DNA of 64,000 bases from CAWAYH01 sp963786195. Lineage in GTDB: Bacteria; Acidobacteriota; Vicinamibacteria; Vicinamibacterales; 2-12-FULL-66-21. The stretch spans positions 310,001 through 374,000 of the forward strand of contig CAWAYH010000011.1 of the NCBI GenBank assembly GCA_963786195.1. Direction: 5' to 3'. The notes beneath the pieces are model-generated. The model had not been told where the DNA came from. It saw only the letters and a program-made list of their open reading frames with translations, and did no database searches. A program made the translations under genes and the position numbers. Positions 28,222 through 37,456 of this stretch are shown one piece after another (positions within the stretch are counted from its first letter, which is position 1; every line of letters begins with the position of its first letter).

Positions 28222-28599
28222 TCAGGGGTGTTGAGCTGAGCCGTCACCCTTGACGCGCCAGGCGGCGACGCGCAGCGCGGCGTCGGTTTTGGCCGGCTCC
28301 ACGCAGCCGTTGAACGTCGCGCCATCCTCGATGGCCAGCTTCGGCGCGGCCACGTCGCCCTTCACCGCGGCGCTCTGGAGCACCCGGACCAGTTCGCGCG
28401 CGACCAGGCGTCCGTTGGACCGGCCGTGGACCGTGATCGTGCGGGCGGTCACGGCGCCCTCCACGCGCGCGCCCAATTCGACGGTGACGTCGTGATCCGA
28501 GGCGAGCACGTCGCCGGTGACGGTTCCCGCGATCGTCACCGATTCGCTGGCCTGGATGCTGCCGTTGATCGTGATCCCCTTGCCGATGGTTGTGTTCAT
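28222..28599 (-). CDS. Bactofilin
   Basis: A 125-residue protein made almost wholly of the bactofilin beta-helix (DUF583): TIGKGITINGSIQASESVTI, GTVTGDVLASDHDVTV, GARVEGAVTARTITVHG, NGRLVARELVRVLQSAAVKG and KLAIEDGATFNGCVE. Bactofilins polymerise into filaments that organise the cell envelope or stalks. Start ATG at 28599. The gene is downstream of no clear partner; the response regulator follows 200 bases later on the same strand. Confidence 0.9.
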   Translation of the reverse strand: MNTTIGKGITINGSIQASESVTIAGTVTGDVLASDHDVTVELGARVEGAVTARTITVHGRSNGRLVARELVRVLQSAAVKGDVAAPKLAIEDGATFNGCVEPAKTDAALRVAAWRVKGDGSAQHP

Positions 28600-28725
28600 G
28601 GGCGCTCGCTGTGCATTGTAGCGCAGAGCGCACCGGCCTCCGCTTACAACGTCTTTTCACGCTCGAGGCGGCGGCGTTACACGGATTGGCTAACGTTTTG
28701 GCGTGCGACAGCCCAGACGACACGG

Positions 28726-29465
28726 ATGGCCTTCAGCCTGACCGTCATCGTCTGCGCGTACAACGAAGAACGGTTCCTGTCGGCGTGCCTGCATTCCCTG
28801 CGGGCGCAAACCCGCCCAGCCGACGAAATCCTGGTCATCAACAATGCGAGCACCGATGCGACGCGCGCCGTGGCGCAGCAGGTCCCCGGTGTGCGTGTCG
28901 TGGACGAGCCGCGCACAGGGCTCGTCATCGCCCGCGCCACCGGGTTTCGGGAAGCCAAAGGGCAGATTCTGGCGTTTCTGGATGCCGACTGCCGCGCGCC
29001 GCTGACGTGGCTCGAGCGGATCGAGCGCCGGTTCGAGCGCAGGCCCGACGTGGTCGCCGTGACCGGGCCGTATCGCTACTACGACTGGGACTGGATCGGG
29101 TGCGCGCTGGTCCGCGCGTACGACTACACGCTCGCCCCGTTTGCCCAATTCCTGGCGCAGTGCACGTCCTGCGCGTGGGCGCCGTCCTCTATGGCGGGAA
29201 CTTCGCGGTCCGCCGGTCCGCCCTCGAGGCGATCGGCGGCTTCGATACGTCAATCGAATTCCACGGCGAAGATACCAATCTGGGGCGTCGCCTCGCGCGC
29301 GTCGGCGTGGTCGACATCTCGAATGCCTGCTACCTCTACACGTCGGCCCGCCGGTTCACGTCGATGGGGCGCGGCAAGGTGTTCCGGCTCTACATCAGGA
29401 ACTTCTGGTGCGAGACGATCTACAAGCGGCCACGGGACCTGACGCACGACGACGTGAGGCGCTGA
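28726..29465 (+). CDS. Family 2 glycosyltransferase (one frameshift)
   Basis: About 245 residues. The GT-A fold signature is clear: LTVIVCAYNEERFLSACL, ILVINNASTDATRAVA, FLDADCRAPLTW (DxD) and, in the second half, LYGGNFAVRRSALEAIGGFD with FHGEDTNLGRRLARVG (ED acceptor motif). The reading shifts between 29155 and 29175, where ...AQFLAQCTS gives way to VGAVLYGGNF. Cytoplasmic, with no strong membrane helix. The PHP gene starts 2 bases after its stop, so the two form an operon. The sugar donor and acceptor cannot be named. Confidence 0.8.
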
Positions 29466-29467
29466 GC

Positions 29468-30211
29468 GTGCCGGGTTACGAGCCGTTCCTGCTCTGCGAC
29501 TTCCACACTCACACGACGTGGAGCGACGGGCGTCTCAGCGTTCGTGAGCTGATCGATCTCTACGGCTCGACCGGGAGATTCGACGTCATCGCGATCACGG
29601 ATCACGTGCTGATGAAGCGGGACTTTCTCGCGCGCGCGGGCCGGATTGCGATGTTCGGGACGCGCCGCTTCTCGGTGAGCGAAGAAGCCTTTTCGGAATA
29701 CCTCGGCGAGATCGCCGAAGAGGCCGTTCGCGCGCGTCGCCGATACGGGATGCTCGTCATTCCCGGCGCGGAAATCACCCAGAACCACCTCAGGGCCAAA
29801 CGCAACTCGCACATCATCGCGCTGGGGCTCTCCGGGTACATCAGCGCCGATCAGACCGCCGAGGAGATCCTCCAGGAGATCCGGCGGCAGGACGCGATCA
29901 GCGTCGCCTGCCATCCCCACCACCGGACGAAGCGGCGCTTCGAGATCAGCACGTGCTACCTGTGGGATCACCGGAAGGAGCTGATCGATCTCGTCGATGT
30001 GTGGGAAGCGGCCAACCGCGACGATCTGTTCTCGGTGACGAGCCTCAAGCACTTTCCCTACGTCGCCAACAGCGATTTCCACAAGGAAAAGCATCTCTAC
30101 TCGTGGAAGACGCTGCTGCGGTGCCAGAAGGACTGGCCGTCGATCAAGGAGACGCTCCGCGCCAACACCGACGTTGCAATCACCCTGTTCCGGAAGGAAG
30201 CCTGGAAGTAG
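29468..30211 (+). CDS. PHP-domain phosphoesterase
   Basis: A 247-residue cytoplasmic PHP protein. Metal ligands: LCDFHTHTTWSDG (HxH), VIAITDHV, IPGAEITQNHLRAK (Glu and His), SVACHPHHRTK and VANSDFHKEKH (DxH). All nine usual ligand positions appear to be filled, so it should be catalytic. GTG start at 29468, 2 bases after the GT2 stop. In many acidobacteria a PHP gene of this type follows a GT2 gene, but their joint substrate is unknown. The gene is intact. Confidence 0.82.
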   Translation: MPGYEPFLLCDFHTHTTWSDGRLSVRELIDLYGSTGRFDVIAITDHVLMKRDFLARAGRIAMFGTRRFSVSEEAFSEYLGEIAEEAVRARRRYGMLVIPGAEITQNHLRAKRNSHIIALGLSGYISADQTAEEILQEIRRQDAISVACHPHHRTKRRFEISTCYLWDHRKELIDLVDVWEAANRDDLFSVTSLKHFPYVANSDFHKEKHLYSWKTLLRCQKDWPSIKETLRANTDVAITLFRKEAWK

Positions 30212-30221
30212 AATCACACTC

Positions 30222-31347
30222 GTGATCCGAGCCATCCGTCAGCGGTGGGCGGCATTCGCGGCAGCCGTCGTCCTCCTTGCTCTCCTCAGCGCGTGCGCGC
30301 GGCGGACGACGTCCGGCGGCGCGCCGGCGTCAGGCGCGGCGGCACGCGGCGTCTTTCCGGGCGCGTCCTGGGAACCGATTGCGGATCCGGCATCGATCGG
30401 GTTCTGCCGCGATCGCCTCGACCTGGTCACCGCGCAGGCGAAAAAGCTGCCCACGACCGGCATGGTGGTCGTCGTCGGCGGCCGCGTGCTCTACGAGTAC
30501 GGCGACGTGCAGGTCGTCAGCTACCTGGCGTCCGTGCGCAAGAGCGTACTGGCGATGCTGTACGGCAACTACGTCGCCTCGGGAAAGATCGTGCTGACGA
30601 AGACGCTGGCCGATCTGAAAATCGACGACGTCGGCGGGCTGACGCCCGCGGAGAAACAAGCGACGGTCGCCGATCTGCTTGCCGCGCGATCCGGCGTCTA
30701 TCACCCGGCATCGAACCCGGGCGACAACCTCGCGGACGCGCCGCCCCGCGGCTCGCAGAAGCCGGGCACGTACTTTCTCTACAGCAACTGGGACTTCAAC
30801 GCCCTCGGCACGATCTTCGAGCAGGAAACCGGCCAGAGCATCTACGACGCCCTCGAGCGCGATCTGGCGAAGCCGATCGGGATGCAGGACTTCGACCGGT
30901 CCACCCATCAACGGACCGGAGACGCGACGCGCTCGGTTCACCTCGCGTATCACATGAACTTCTCCACGCGCGATATGGCGAGGGTCGGCTACGTGATGCT
31001 CCGTCAGGGCCGCTGGGCGAACCGTCAGCTCGTCCCCGCCGACTGGGCGCAGCGCATCGTCGCTCCCGTCACGCACGTGCCGCAGATGAACCCGCCAAGC
31101 AATCGCCGGGGCCCGTTCGGCTATGGCTATCTGTGGTGGGTGTGGGACGGGCAGTGGGCGTCCGGCCCGTACCAAGGGCGCGTACACGGGGATCGGCGCC
31201 ATCGGGCAATACATCACGGTGCTGCCGAAACTCGACATGGTCATCGCGCACAAGGTCCGGCCCGGCGCACAGTCGGTCTCCTCATCCGACTATCTCGGGC
31301 TGGTGGAAAAGGTCATCAGCGCCCGATGCGGCGTGACGTCTGAGTAA
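30222..31347 (+). CDS. Lipoprotein serine hydrolase, beta-lactamase class C fold (one frameshift)
   Basis: About 375 residues. The GTG at 30222 starts a lipoprotein signal ending LLALLSAC. The penicillin-binding fold shows the S-x-x-K motif (ASVRKSVLAML), the Y-S-N motif (FLYSNWDFNALG), and FGYGYLWWVWD before the last strand. The frame changes near 31170 and the protein ends as GQYITVLPKLDMVIAHKVRP ... CGVTSE. Members of this group are mostly esterases or D,D-peptidases and rarely true beta-lactamases. Its TAA is part of the dispersed repeat copy A. Confidence 0.78.
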
Positions 31348-31522
31348 TCCGAGGGGCTTCGCCCCTCGGACTCCCCAACACGCTCTCTCGCCCTTCGACG
31401 TCGCTCAGGGCGACCCTGAGCCTGTCGAAGGGTCGCGCGCCGCGTCGCCGGCGCGCTCCGGTCGCGTGGCTCGCTCGCGATGCTCGCTCGTACCCGTGAA
31501 ACGAGCGGCAGGTGGTTCTAGG
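31345..31522 (+). repeat. Composite intergenic repeat, copy A (hairpin plus GC-rich tail, interrupted)
   Basis: Directly at the stop codon of the hydrolase gene comes TCCGAGGGGC-TTC-GCCCCTCGGA (31348-31370), a perfect 10-bp hairpin, then ACTCCCC, a CACGCTCTCTCG spacer, and a tail of CGCGCCGCGTCGCCGGCGCG and GGCTCGCTCGCGATGCTCGC. The tail shares its end (GAGCGGCAGGT...GGTTCTAG) with copy B at 49302-49441. A different REP element is inserted inside it at 31391-31432. The hairpin could act as a terminator for the gene before it. Confidence 0.8.
31391..31432. repeat. REP-like hairpin element (copy 2), inserted in repeat copy A
   Basis: CCCTTCGAC (31391-31399) pairs with GTCGAAGGG (31424-31432), and GCTCAGGG (31403-31410) with CCCTGAGC (31414-31421), around a CGA centre. 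Compared with the uninterrupted copy at 60636-60740, this element with a following TCG is extra, and TCG stands on both sides, as if duplicated at insertion. Confidence 0.75.
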
Positions 31523-31551
31523 TTCCGGGCTCCGCTGCGTCTGTTTATCTC

Positions 31552-31560
31552 TGGTACAAT
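31552..31560 (+). promoter_or_regulatory. Extended -10 promoter of the second M14 peptidase
   Basis: TGG-TACAAT at 31552-31560 matches an extended -10 element (TGn-TAtAAT) and lies 36 bases before the ATG at 31597. No convincing -35 box is seen, which is tolerated with an extended -10. Confidence 0.4.
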
Positions 31561-31596
31561 CGCCCCGCCGACCTCAGGCTCAAGGGAGTTACCGCA

Positions 31597-34500
31597 ATGA
31601 CAGTCGAGCGTGCTTCGCAGCCCCGGTGGGTGGCCCTGGTGATTGGCGCAGGCCTGCTCATCGCCGGCGTCACGATGCCGGCGCAGCAGATGGTGACCGA
31701 AACACGCGATCCCGCGCAGACGCAGGACGAGGATTTCGCGAAGGCCGTCAAAGAATGGACGACGCAGCCCTATTTCATCAGCCCGCTCGTCGATCATCTG
31801 CCGAAGGTCGCGGGTATCCCGTCGCCGAAGGACGTGCTCGGCTATCACATCGGCGCGCCGGCCAAGCTGACTTACTACGCTGACGCGCTCAAGTACTACC
31901 GGGCGCTCGCGGCGGCGACGCCGCGGGTCAAGGTCGAGACGATTGGCAAGTCGGATGAGGACCGCGAGCTGATCGTCGTGTGGGTCTCGTCGGACGACAA
32001 CATCAGGAACCTGCAGCAGAACCGGGACAACCTCGCGAAGATTGCGGACCCGCGCGGCCTGACGGCCGATCAGATCCGCGCGCTGATCGGAACGACGAAG
32101 CCTCACTACCATCTGATCGGCGGATTGCACAGCGGTGAAACCGGGCCGTCCGAGATGCTGATGGAGCTCGTCTACCGGCTGGCCACCGAAACGTCGCCGC
32201 TCATCCGCCAGATTCGCGACAACGTCATCGTGTCGGTGACGCCGCAGGCCGATCCGGATGGCCGCGATCGCAACGTCGACTGGTTCTACAGGAATCTGGA
32301 ACAACAGGAAGCTGGCGCAGGTGGCGGCCGTGGCGAAGGCGCCGGTGGTGGTGGCGGCGGTGCCGGTGGAACGGCGCCCGGCGATCAGCCCCAGGGCGAA
32401 GGTGGCGGCGGCGGAGGCCGTGGCGGTGGCGGTGCGGGCGTGCCGTACTGGGGCAAGTACGTGTACCACGACAACAATCGCGACATCAATCTGTCGCAGA
32501 TGTCGATGCGCGCGCTCGCCGAGTGGTACTTCACGGCGTATCCGCCCATCATGCACGACCTGCACGAGTCGCAGCCGCTGCTCTATACCTACAGTGGCGC
32601 GGCGCCGCAGAATCCCAACCTCGATCCGATTCTGTTCGCGGAGCTGCCGTGGTTCTCGAATTTCGAGCTGGCCCAGATGACGAAGTGGGGCATGCCCGGC
32701 GTCTACACGCATGCGTTCATGGACGGCTGGTCGCCCGGCTATCTCGGTTCGGTGGTCTACAACCACAACGGCATGATGCGCATGTATGAGACGCAGTCGG
32801 GGCGCGAGGCAGGTCCCGGTGCGGCGGGTCGCGGCGCGGGCGCAGCAGCCGGTGCCGGTGGACGTGGAGAAGGCGGACGCGGAGAGGGTGGACGCGGCGG
32901 CCGTGGCGGCGGGCGCGGCGGCGCGGCGGACGCCACTGAAGGCAGCGGCGACACACAGGCAGCGGCCGCTCCGTTCGGAGGGCGCGGCGCGCGCGCGTCA
33001 GGTCCGCCGACCGGGCGCGGCGGAAGCCAGCCACGCGAATGGTATCGCGGCATCCCGATCCCGCCGGGCGCGCAGAACAACTTCTCGCGTCGGAACAACA
33101 CGAACTACATGCAGACGGGCGTGCTGAGCGGCCTGCAGCTCACGTCCATGTTCCCCAACCTCGTGGTCGAGAACTTCTACAAGAAGACGCAGAACTCCAT
33201 CGACTCGGGCAGGACTGATTCACCGTACGGCTTCGTGATTCCCGTCCAGCGTGACATGACGCGCGTGGCAGCGCTCGTCAACATCCTGCGCATCCAGCGC
33301 ATCGAGATCGGTCAGGCCGCGGCGGAGATCAAGCTCAGCGACGGCACGTTCCCGGCCGGTTCGTACGTGATCAAGCGGGATCAGCCCTACGGACGGCTCG
33401 CCAAGAACCTCCTGGAGAAGCAGGTCTTCCCGGATCCGAACCTCCGGACCTATGACGACAGCGGCTGGACCATGGGTTTGGCGATGCTGACCGACGTCAA
33501 GGAAATCAAGGACAAGGCAATTCTCGACGTCAAGACGACGGCGGTGAAGGAAGTCGCCCTGAAGGGAAAAGTCGGCGGCGCCTGGACCGCGGGTCTGGCG
33601 GTGGCTCACTACGGTTCGACCAACATGATTGCGTTCCGTTACACGTTGCGGAACGTGGCGATGAAAATCGCCGACAAGAGCTTCACCGCTGAAGGGGTGG
33701 AGTTCCCGGCGGGCTCGTTCGTCATCGCGCCGCCGGCCGACATGGCCGCCGCGCGCGCCGCGGTGGAGCAGCTCGGCCTGACGGCCGCGGCGTTGAGCAC
33801 GCTGCCCACCGTCGCGATGCACGAGGCCGACGTGCCGCGCGTCGCGATGTACTCGTCCTGGAACGGTACCCAGGAGATTGGCTGGGTCCGGTTCACGTTC
33901 GACAAGTTCGGCATCCCGTACGACCTGATCTACAAGGAGCGCGTGAAGAAGGGCAACCTGCGCGCCGACTACGACGTGATCGTCATGCCCACGCAGCAGG
34001 CGAACCGGCAGGCCGTGTTCCAGCCGCCGGCCGCACGTCCCGTGGCGTACACGAAGGATCCGAAATACACGTTCCTCGGCATGTACGGCGACTCGCCCGA
34101 CATCACGGGCGGCATGGGCGGCGAAGGCGTGGACGCCTTCGCGAAGTTCCTCGAGAGCGGCGGCACGCTCATCGCGATGGGGAACGCCGTTCGCTTCCCG
34201 ACCGAGCTCGGATTCGCACGGACCGTGGATGCGACAGGCAACACGTCAGCGGACTTCTATGCGCCGCGGCCGATCGTCAACGCGGAGGTCCTGCGGCTGG
34301 ATCATCCGGTGTTCTACGGCTACACCGACCGCATCATGCCCATCAAGTACCTCGGCGGCCCGCTGATGAGCGTCGCGCCGTCGGACCAGTCGTCCGTGCT
34401 GGCGCGGTACGTCGGGGGCGAGGAAGCGGTGTTGAGCGGGTTGATGAAAGGTGCGGCGGAGATTCGACAGCGTCCGTTCGCGATCGACGTGCCCGGCGGC

Positions 34501-34671
34501 TTCACCGGGAAGGGCCGCGTGGTCCTGTTCTCGAACAACCCGATCTATCGGTGGCAGAATCACGGCGAGTTCAACATGGTGTTCAACGCCCTGATGAACT
34601 GGAACGACCTGGCCGGCGCCGCGACGACGCCGACGCGCACGACCCCGACGCCATCGGGCCGCGCGCGATAG
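31597..34671 (+). CDS. Secreted M14-family zinc carboxypeptidase-like protein, paralogue
   Basis: A 1024-residue intact protein. The start has AAGGGAG 8 bases upstream and a hydrophobic leader (WVALVIGAGLLIAGVTMPAQ). Zinc motif H178-S-G-E181 in IGGLHSGETGPSEM; then VTPQADPDGRDRN and a histidine-rich third-ligand region (MHDLHESQ). Three Gly/Arg-rich stretches interrupt it at about 240-281, 410-450 and 463-475. The C-terminal half repeats the architecture of the first M14 protein, including VRFTFDKFGIPYDLIYKE and an amidotransferase-like fold (YDVIVMP, FLESGGTLIAMGNAV). Overall identity with 3116-5962 looks low, so the duplication is old. Probably a periplasmic or outer-membrane peptidase. Confidence 0.85.
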   Translation: MTVERASQPRWVALVIGAGLLIAGVTMPAQQMVTETRDPAQTQDEDFAKAVKEWTTQPYFISPLVDHLPKVAGIPSPKDVLGYHIGAPAKLTYYADALKYYRALAAATPRVKVETIGKSDEDRELIVVWVSSDDNIRNLQQNRDNLAKIADPRGLTADQIRALIGTTKPHYHLIGGLHSGETGPSEMLMELVYRLATETSPLIRQIRDNVIVSVTPQADPDGRDRNVDWFYRNLEQQEAGAGGGRGEGAGGGGGGAGGTAPGDQPQGEGGGGGGRGGGGAGVPYWGKYVYHDNNRDINLSQMSMRALAEWYFTAYPPIMHDLHESQPLLYTYSGAAPQNPNLDPILFAELPWFSNFELAQMTKWGMPGVYTHAFMDGWSPGYLGSVVYNHNGMMRMYETQSGREAGPGAAGRGAGAAAGAGGRGEGGRGEGGRGGRGGGRGGAADATEGSGDTQAAAAPFGGRGARASGPPTGRGGSQPREWYRGIPIPPGAQNNFSRRNNTNYMQTGVLSGLQLTSMFPNLVVENFYKKTQNSIDSGRTDSPYGFVIPVQRDMTRVAALVNILRIQRIEIGQAAAEIKLSDGTFPAGSYVIKRDQPYGRLAKNLLEKQVFPDPNLRTYDDSGWTMGLAMLTDVKEIKDKAILDVKTTAVKEVALKGKVGGAWTAGLAVAHYGSTNMIAFRYTLRNVAMKIADKSFTAEGVEFPAGSFVIAPPADMAAARAAVEQLGLTAAALSTLPTVAMHEADVPRVAMYSSWNGTQEIGWVRFTFDKFGIPYDLIYKERVKKGNLRADYDVIVMPTQQANRQAVFQPPAARPVAYTKDPKYTFLGMYGDSPDITGGMGGEGVDAFAKFLESGGTLIAMGNAVRFPTELGFARTVDATGNTSADFYAPRPIVNAEVLRLDHPVFYGYTDRIMPIKYLGGPLMSVAPSDQSSVLARYVGGEEAVLSGLMKGAAEIRQRPFAIDVPGGFTGKGRVVLFSNNPIYRWQNHGEFNMVFNALMNWNDLAGAATTPTRTTPTPSGRAR

Positions 34672-34673
34672 TT

Positions 34674-35136
34674 CTACTGCGGATCGACGAACCGATCGCG
34701 CCAGTCAGGGGGCGGCACGGGGCAGCTGTCGAACCGGCCGAACATGCGGTAGCGGTTCCGCGCCACGACGCGATACGCGGCGTCCGCGAGCGTCACGCGG
34801 CACGATCGCCCCCACGCGGGCGAGGAGTTTCCACCCACCGCCAAGCTGATCCAGGGTGTGCAGAATAGCCCGCGACCGCTCCAGCACGCGCTCGCGGGGC
34901 GTCTGCCACTCCGCAATCACGTACACCGTATCCAAATCTGACGGGTCGCGCTGATGGGCCGTCAGCGTGCGGCGAGCCAAGTCGCCCTGCAGGGGCGCGA
35001 AGCGCAGCGTCCGCTGCCGGTCGCGCGGGATCAGGAAGGCGTTGAGCCGGTTGCACAGCCCGCAGACGCCGTCATAAAAGACCACGGTGACACCGCCGAT
35101 TGCGGATTCGCTGGAAGTGTGCCGGTCTGCGTTCAT
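34674..35136 (-). CDS. DCC-family thiol-disulfide oxidoreductase-like protein (DUF393; one frameshift)
   Basis: About 153 residues. The DCC signature is VVFYDGVCGLCNRLNAFLIP, giving the D-x-x-C-x-x-C motif. LRFAPLQGDLARRTL and SDLDTVYVI follow. Near 34800 the frame shifts from KLLARVGAIVP to LADAAYRVVARNRYRMFGRF, the usual DUF393 C-terminus, ending at 34674. The start ATG overlaps the stop of the SDR gene (ATGA), so it is translated from the same mRNA. DCC proteins are thioredoxin-like; the partner is unknown. Confidence 0.78.
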
Positions 35137-36068
35137 TCTTCGCCCTTTGCCCCCTCGAGGATCCACCGAAACCGGGTTTTTGGCGCCGCGTCGAAGATGT
35201 GCGCGAAGTGCGTGCCGAGGTCCGGGCGCGAGCCGTCGCTGTCCGTGAACCCATATTCGCGCGCAAGCCCCCACGAACTGTACAACCCGCCGGACTTCTC
35301 GAGGACCTTCGGGTCGGCCGCAAGCGCCGCCACGGCGCGGCCGACGAAAAAGGGCGTCTCAGAGTGCAGAAAACTCCCGTCCTTCTTCGCGCCGTCACGC
35401 CAGTTCGCCTCGGTGACGCCGAACGCGTCCAGCATGGCCTCGGTGCGCATGTAGCCAGGCGTGACGGTCAGGGCGGCGACGCCGTGGGGCCGAAGTTCCT
35501 CCGCCATCGACCAGGCCAGGCGCGTCACCGTGGTCTTGATCAGGTCGTAGAACAGCGTGCCCCGGAAGTGAAGCCGGTCACCGTCGCCGATTTCGACGAT
35601 GAGTCCGCGTCGACGTTTGAGCATCAGCGGAACGGCGTAGCGAGCGGTGATGATGTGCGTGTGAAGGGCGTTGCGCATCATCGCAAACCCCTTCTCGACA
35701 TCGACCTTCCAGAAGGGCTTCCAGTCGTGGACGTCGCCTTCCGAGATGTCGTTGACGAGCAGGTCGAGCCGCCGATGCTCCCTGGCGATTCGCGCGACCA
35801 GGGCCTCGACCTGTTCGACGACGAGATGATCGGTCCGGACCGGGATACCAACGCCGCCCCGCGCGCTGACCATCTCCGCGGTTTCGTCGATCGTCTCGCG
35901 CCGGCCCGCGTAGTAGCCGGTGGTGCAGGGATGATCGCGCGTGCTGCGGCCGCTGCAGTAGACGATCGCGCCCGCTTCGCCGAGCATGCAGGCGATCCCG
36001 CGTCCGGCGCCGCGGGTGGCGCCGGCGACGAGCGCGACGCGGCCGGCGAGGCGCTTGCGTGAAGTCAT
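35133..36068 (-). CDS. Short-chain dehydrogenase/reductase
   Basis: A 311-residue NAD(P)-dependent oxidoreductase. VALVAGATRGAGRGIACML is the cofactor loop, LDLLVNDISEG stands for the NNAG-like block, and YDLIK gives the Y-x-x-x-K catalytic pair (residues about 168-172). The region before it (IVEIGDGDRLHFRG) lacks an obvious Ser one turn upstream, which is unusual. The start at 36068 has a GGAGGG site. A TetR-like dyad overlaps its promoter, so the operon with the DCC gene is probably inducible. The substrate is unknown. Confidence 0.82.
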   Translation of the reverse strand: MTSRKRLAGRVALVAGATRGAGRGIACMLGEAGAIVYCSGRSTRDHPCTTGYYAGRRETIDETAEMVSARGGVGIPVRTDHLVVEQVEALVARIAREHRRLDLLVNDISEGDVHDWKPFWKVDVEKGFAMMRNALHTHIITARYAVPLMLKRRRGLIVEIGDGDRLHFRGTLFYDLIKTTVTRLAWSMAEELRPHGVAALTVTPGYMRTEAMLDAFGVTEANWRDGAKKDGSFLHSETPFFVGRAVAALAADPKVLEKSGGLYSSWGLAREYGFTDSDGSRPDLGTHFAHIFDAAPKTRFRWILEGAKGEE

Positions 36069-36093
36069 GGCGGCCCTCCGGTGTAGGGATATA

Positions 36094-36122
36094 AAATAAA
36101 CGTTCATTTATTAATAAGTCAA
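36094..36122 (-). promoter_or_regulatory. Promoter with TetR-like operator upstream of the SDR gene
   Basis: On the minus strand TTGACT (36122-36117) is followed by a near-perfect dyad AAATGAACGTTTATTT (36109-36094), centre AACGTT, with one mismatch per arm, then AT-rich sequence usable as a -10. Dyads of the form ATGAACGTTCAT are typical operators of TetR-family repressors. No TetR gene lies in the window. Confidence 0.6.
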
Positions 36123-36176
36123 GCCCCGGCCCCGGCCTCTGGCCCCGGCCCCGGCCTCAGGCCTCCGGCCCTCTCG
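36121..36176. repeat. GC-rich minisatellite after the MFS gene
   Basis: Reiterated GGCCCCGGCC and GGCCTC units run from the promoter edge into the last codons of the MFS gene. Its reverse complement, CAGAGGCCGGGGCCGGGG, closely resembles the 21-bp unit of the coding minisatellite at 8354-8461. Confidence 0.6.
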
Positions 36177-37389
36177 TCACGCGCCACGCGACGGTGAACG
36201 CGACCACGAGGAGCAGCGCCGCCAGCAGGAACGGCGCGCCAGGCAGGTGCAGGTCCGCGCGCGAGCCGATGAACGTCGCAAACGTGAACGTGAAGATTGC
36301 GGGGCTGATCATGCCGCTGAGGCCGCGCAGGCCCATCAGCGCGCCTTGCAGCTGGCCCTGTTCCGAGATCCCCACGCGCCGCGTCATGATTCCCTGCGCC
36401 GATGGCCCATACAGCCCCCAGATCGCCATCACGGGCACGCCCGCCAGGAACAGCGCGCCCGTTGGCGCGAGGCCGTAGACGGCGAATGCGATCGCGCCGA
36501 ACGTCAGGCCGGTCAGCGCCGCGCGACGCTCGCCGATGCGCGCGACGATCGGACCGACGAGCCCGCCGGACACGATCGCCGTGCAGATGCCCACCAGCGC
36601 GAGCGTCAGGCCGACGGTCGCCGTGTCCCACTGGTAGCGATACGTCGTGTAGAGGACGAACGTGCTGGGCAGGACCTCGTGCGCGACGTAATACAGGAAG
36701 GTCACACTGGCCAGCCCGAAGAGCTCCGGGTGCGAGCGCAGCAGTTGCAGCGACCTGAGAGGATTGGCCCGCCGCCACGAGAACGGCGCGCGCCGTTCGG
36801 GCGGGAGCGACTCCGGGAGGACGAACAGGCCGTAGAGCGCATTCGTCAGGCACAAACCGGCCGCCACCCAGAAGGGCAGGCGCGTCCCGATCCGGCCGAG
36901 CAGACCGCCGACCACCGGCCCGAGCACGAAGCCGAGCCCGAACGCCGCGCCGATGAGGCCGAAGCCTTTCGCACGCTCCTCGGGCGCCGTGACGTCCGCG
37001 ATGTACGCGGCGGCCGTCGCGAAGCTGGCCGACGTGATCCCGGAGATGATGCGCCCGATGAACAGGATCCGGAGGTCGGGCGCGAGCGCCATGACGATGT
37101 AGTCGAGCCCGAGGCCGGTAATCGAGAGCAGGATGATCGGGCGGCGCCCGAACTGATCGGAAAACGATCCGAGGATGGGCGAGCAGACGAACTGCATCAG
37201 TGCCCAGGTCGTGGCGAAGACGCCATAGACGCGGGCGGCGGCTGCGGTGTCACCCCCCAGGAACTCGACGACCAGCGGCGGCAGCACGGGCACGATGATG
37301 CCGAGCGCCAGCACGTCGAGAACGATGGTGATGAAGATGAAGAGGAGCGCGGCGCGCCGTGGCGCCGGCTGGCCGTTGGGCTGGCTCAT
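36157..37389 (-). CDS. MFS multidrug/tetracycline-type efflux transporter
   Basis: A 410-residue, 12-TM transporter. The N-terminal half carries FITIVLDVLALGIIVPVLPP and, in the loop between helices 2 and 3, GSFSDQFGRRPIILLS (the G-x-L-s-D-r-x-G-R-R motif). GRIISGITSASFATAAAYIAD and GLIGAAFGLGFVLGPVVGG are typical of the TCR/Tet group (DHA1). No resistance can be predicted from sequence alone. The ATG at 37389 gives a short polar N-terminus (MSQPNGQPAPRRA). The gene is intact and lies upstream of the SDR gene on the same strand, separated from it by the minisatellite and operator. Confidence 0.88.
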   Translation of the reverse strand: MSQPNGQPAPRRAALLFIFITIVLDVLALGIIVPVLPPLVVEFLGGDTAAAARVYGVFATTWALMQFVCSPILGSFSDQFGRRPIILLSITGLGLDYIVMALAPDLRILFIGRIISGITSASFATAAAYIADVTAPEERAKGFGLIGAAFGLGFVLGPVVGGLLGRIGTRLPFWVAAGLCLTNALYGLFVLPESLPPERRAPFSWRRANPLRSLQLLRSHPELFGLASVTFLYYVAHEVLPSTFVLYTTYRYQWDTATVGLTLALVGICTAIVSGGLVGPIVARIGERRAALTGLTFGAIAFAVYGLAPTGALFLAGVPVMAIWGLYGPSAQGIMTRRVGISEQGQLQGALMGLRGLSGMISPAIFTFTFATFIGSRADLHLPGAPFLLAALLLVVAFTVAWRVTRGPEA

Positions 37390-37456
37390 GCAGTCTGCCG
37401 CGCGGTCCGGGAATCGGATCGACGGATCCGGTCCCGCGTCCCACCGGCTCTCTATA

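Noticed and set aside
30222..31347. True beta-lactamase resistance gene
   Set aside because: SxxK and YSN are present, but the fold is shared by many esterases and peptidases and no further class C hallmark is clear.
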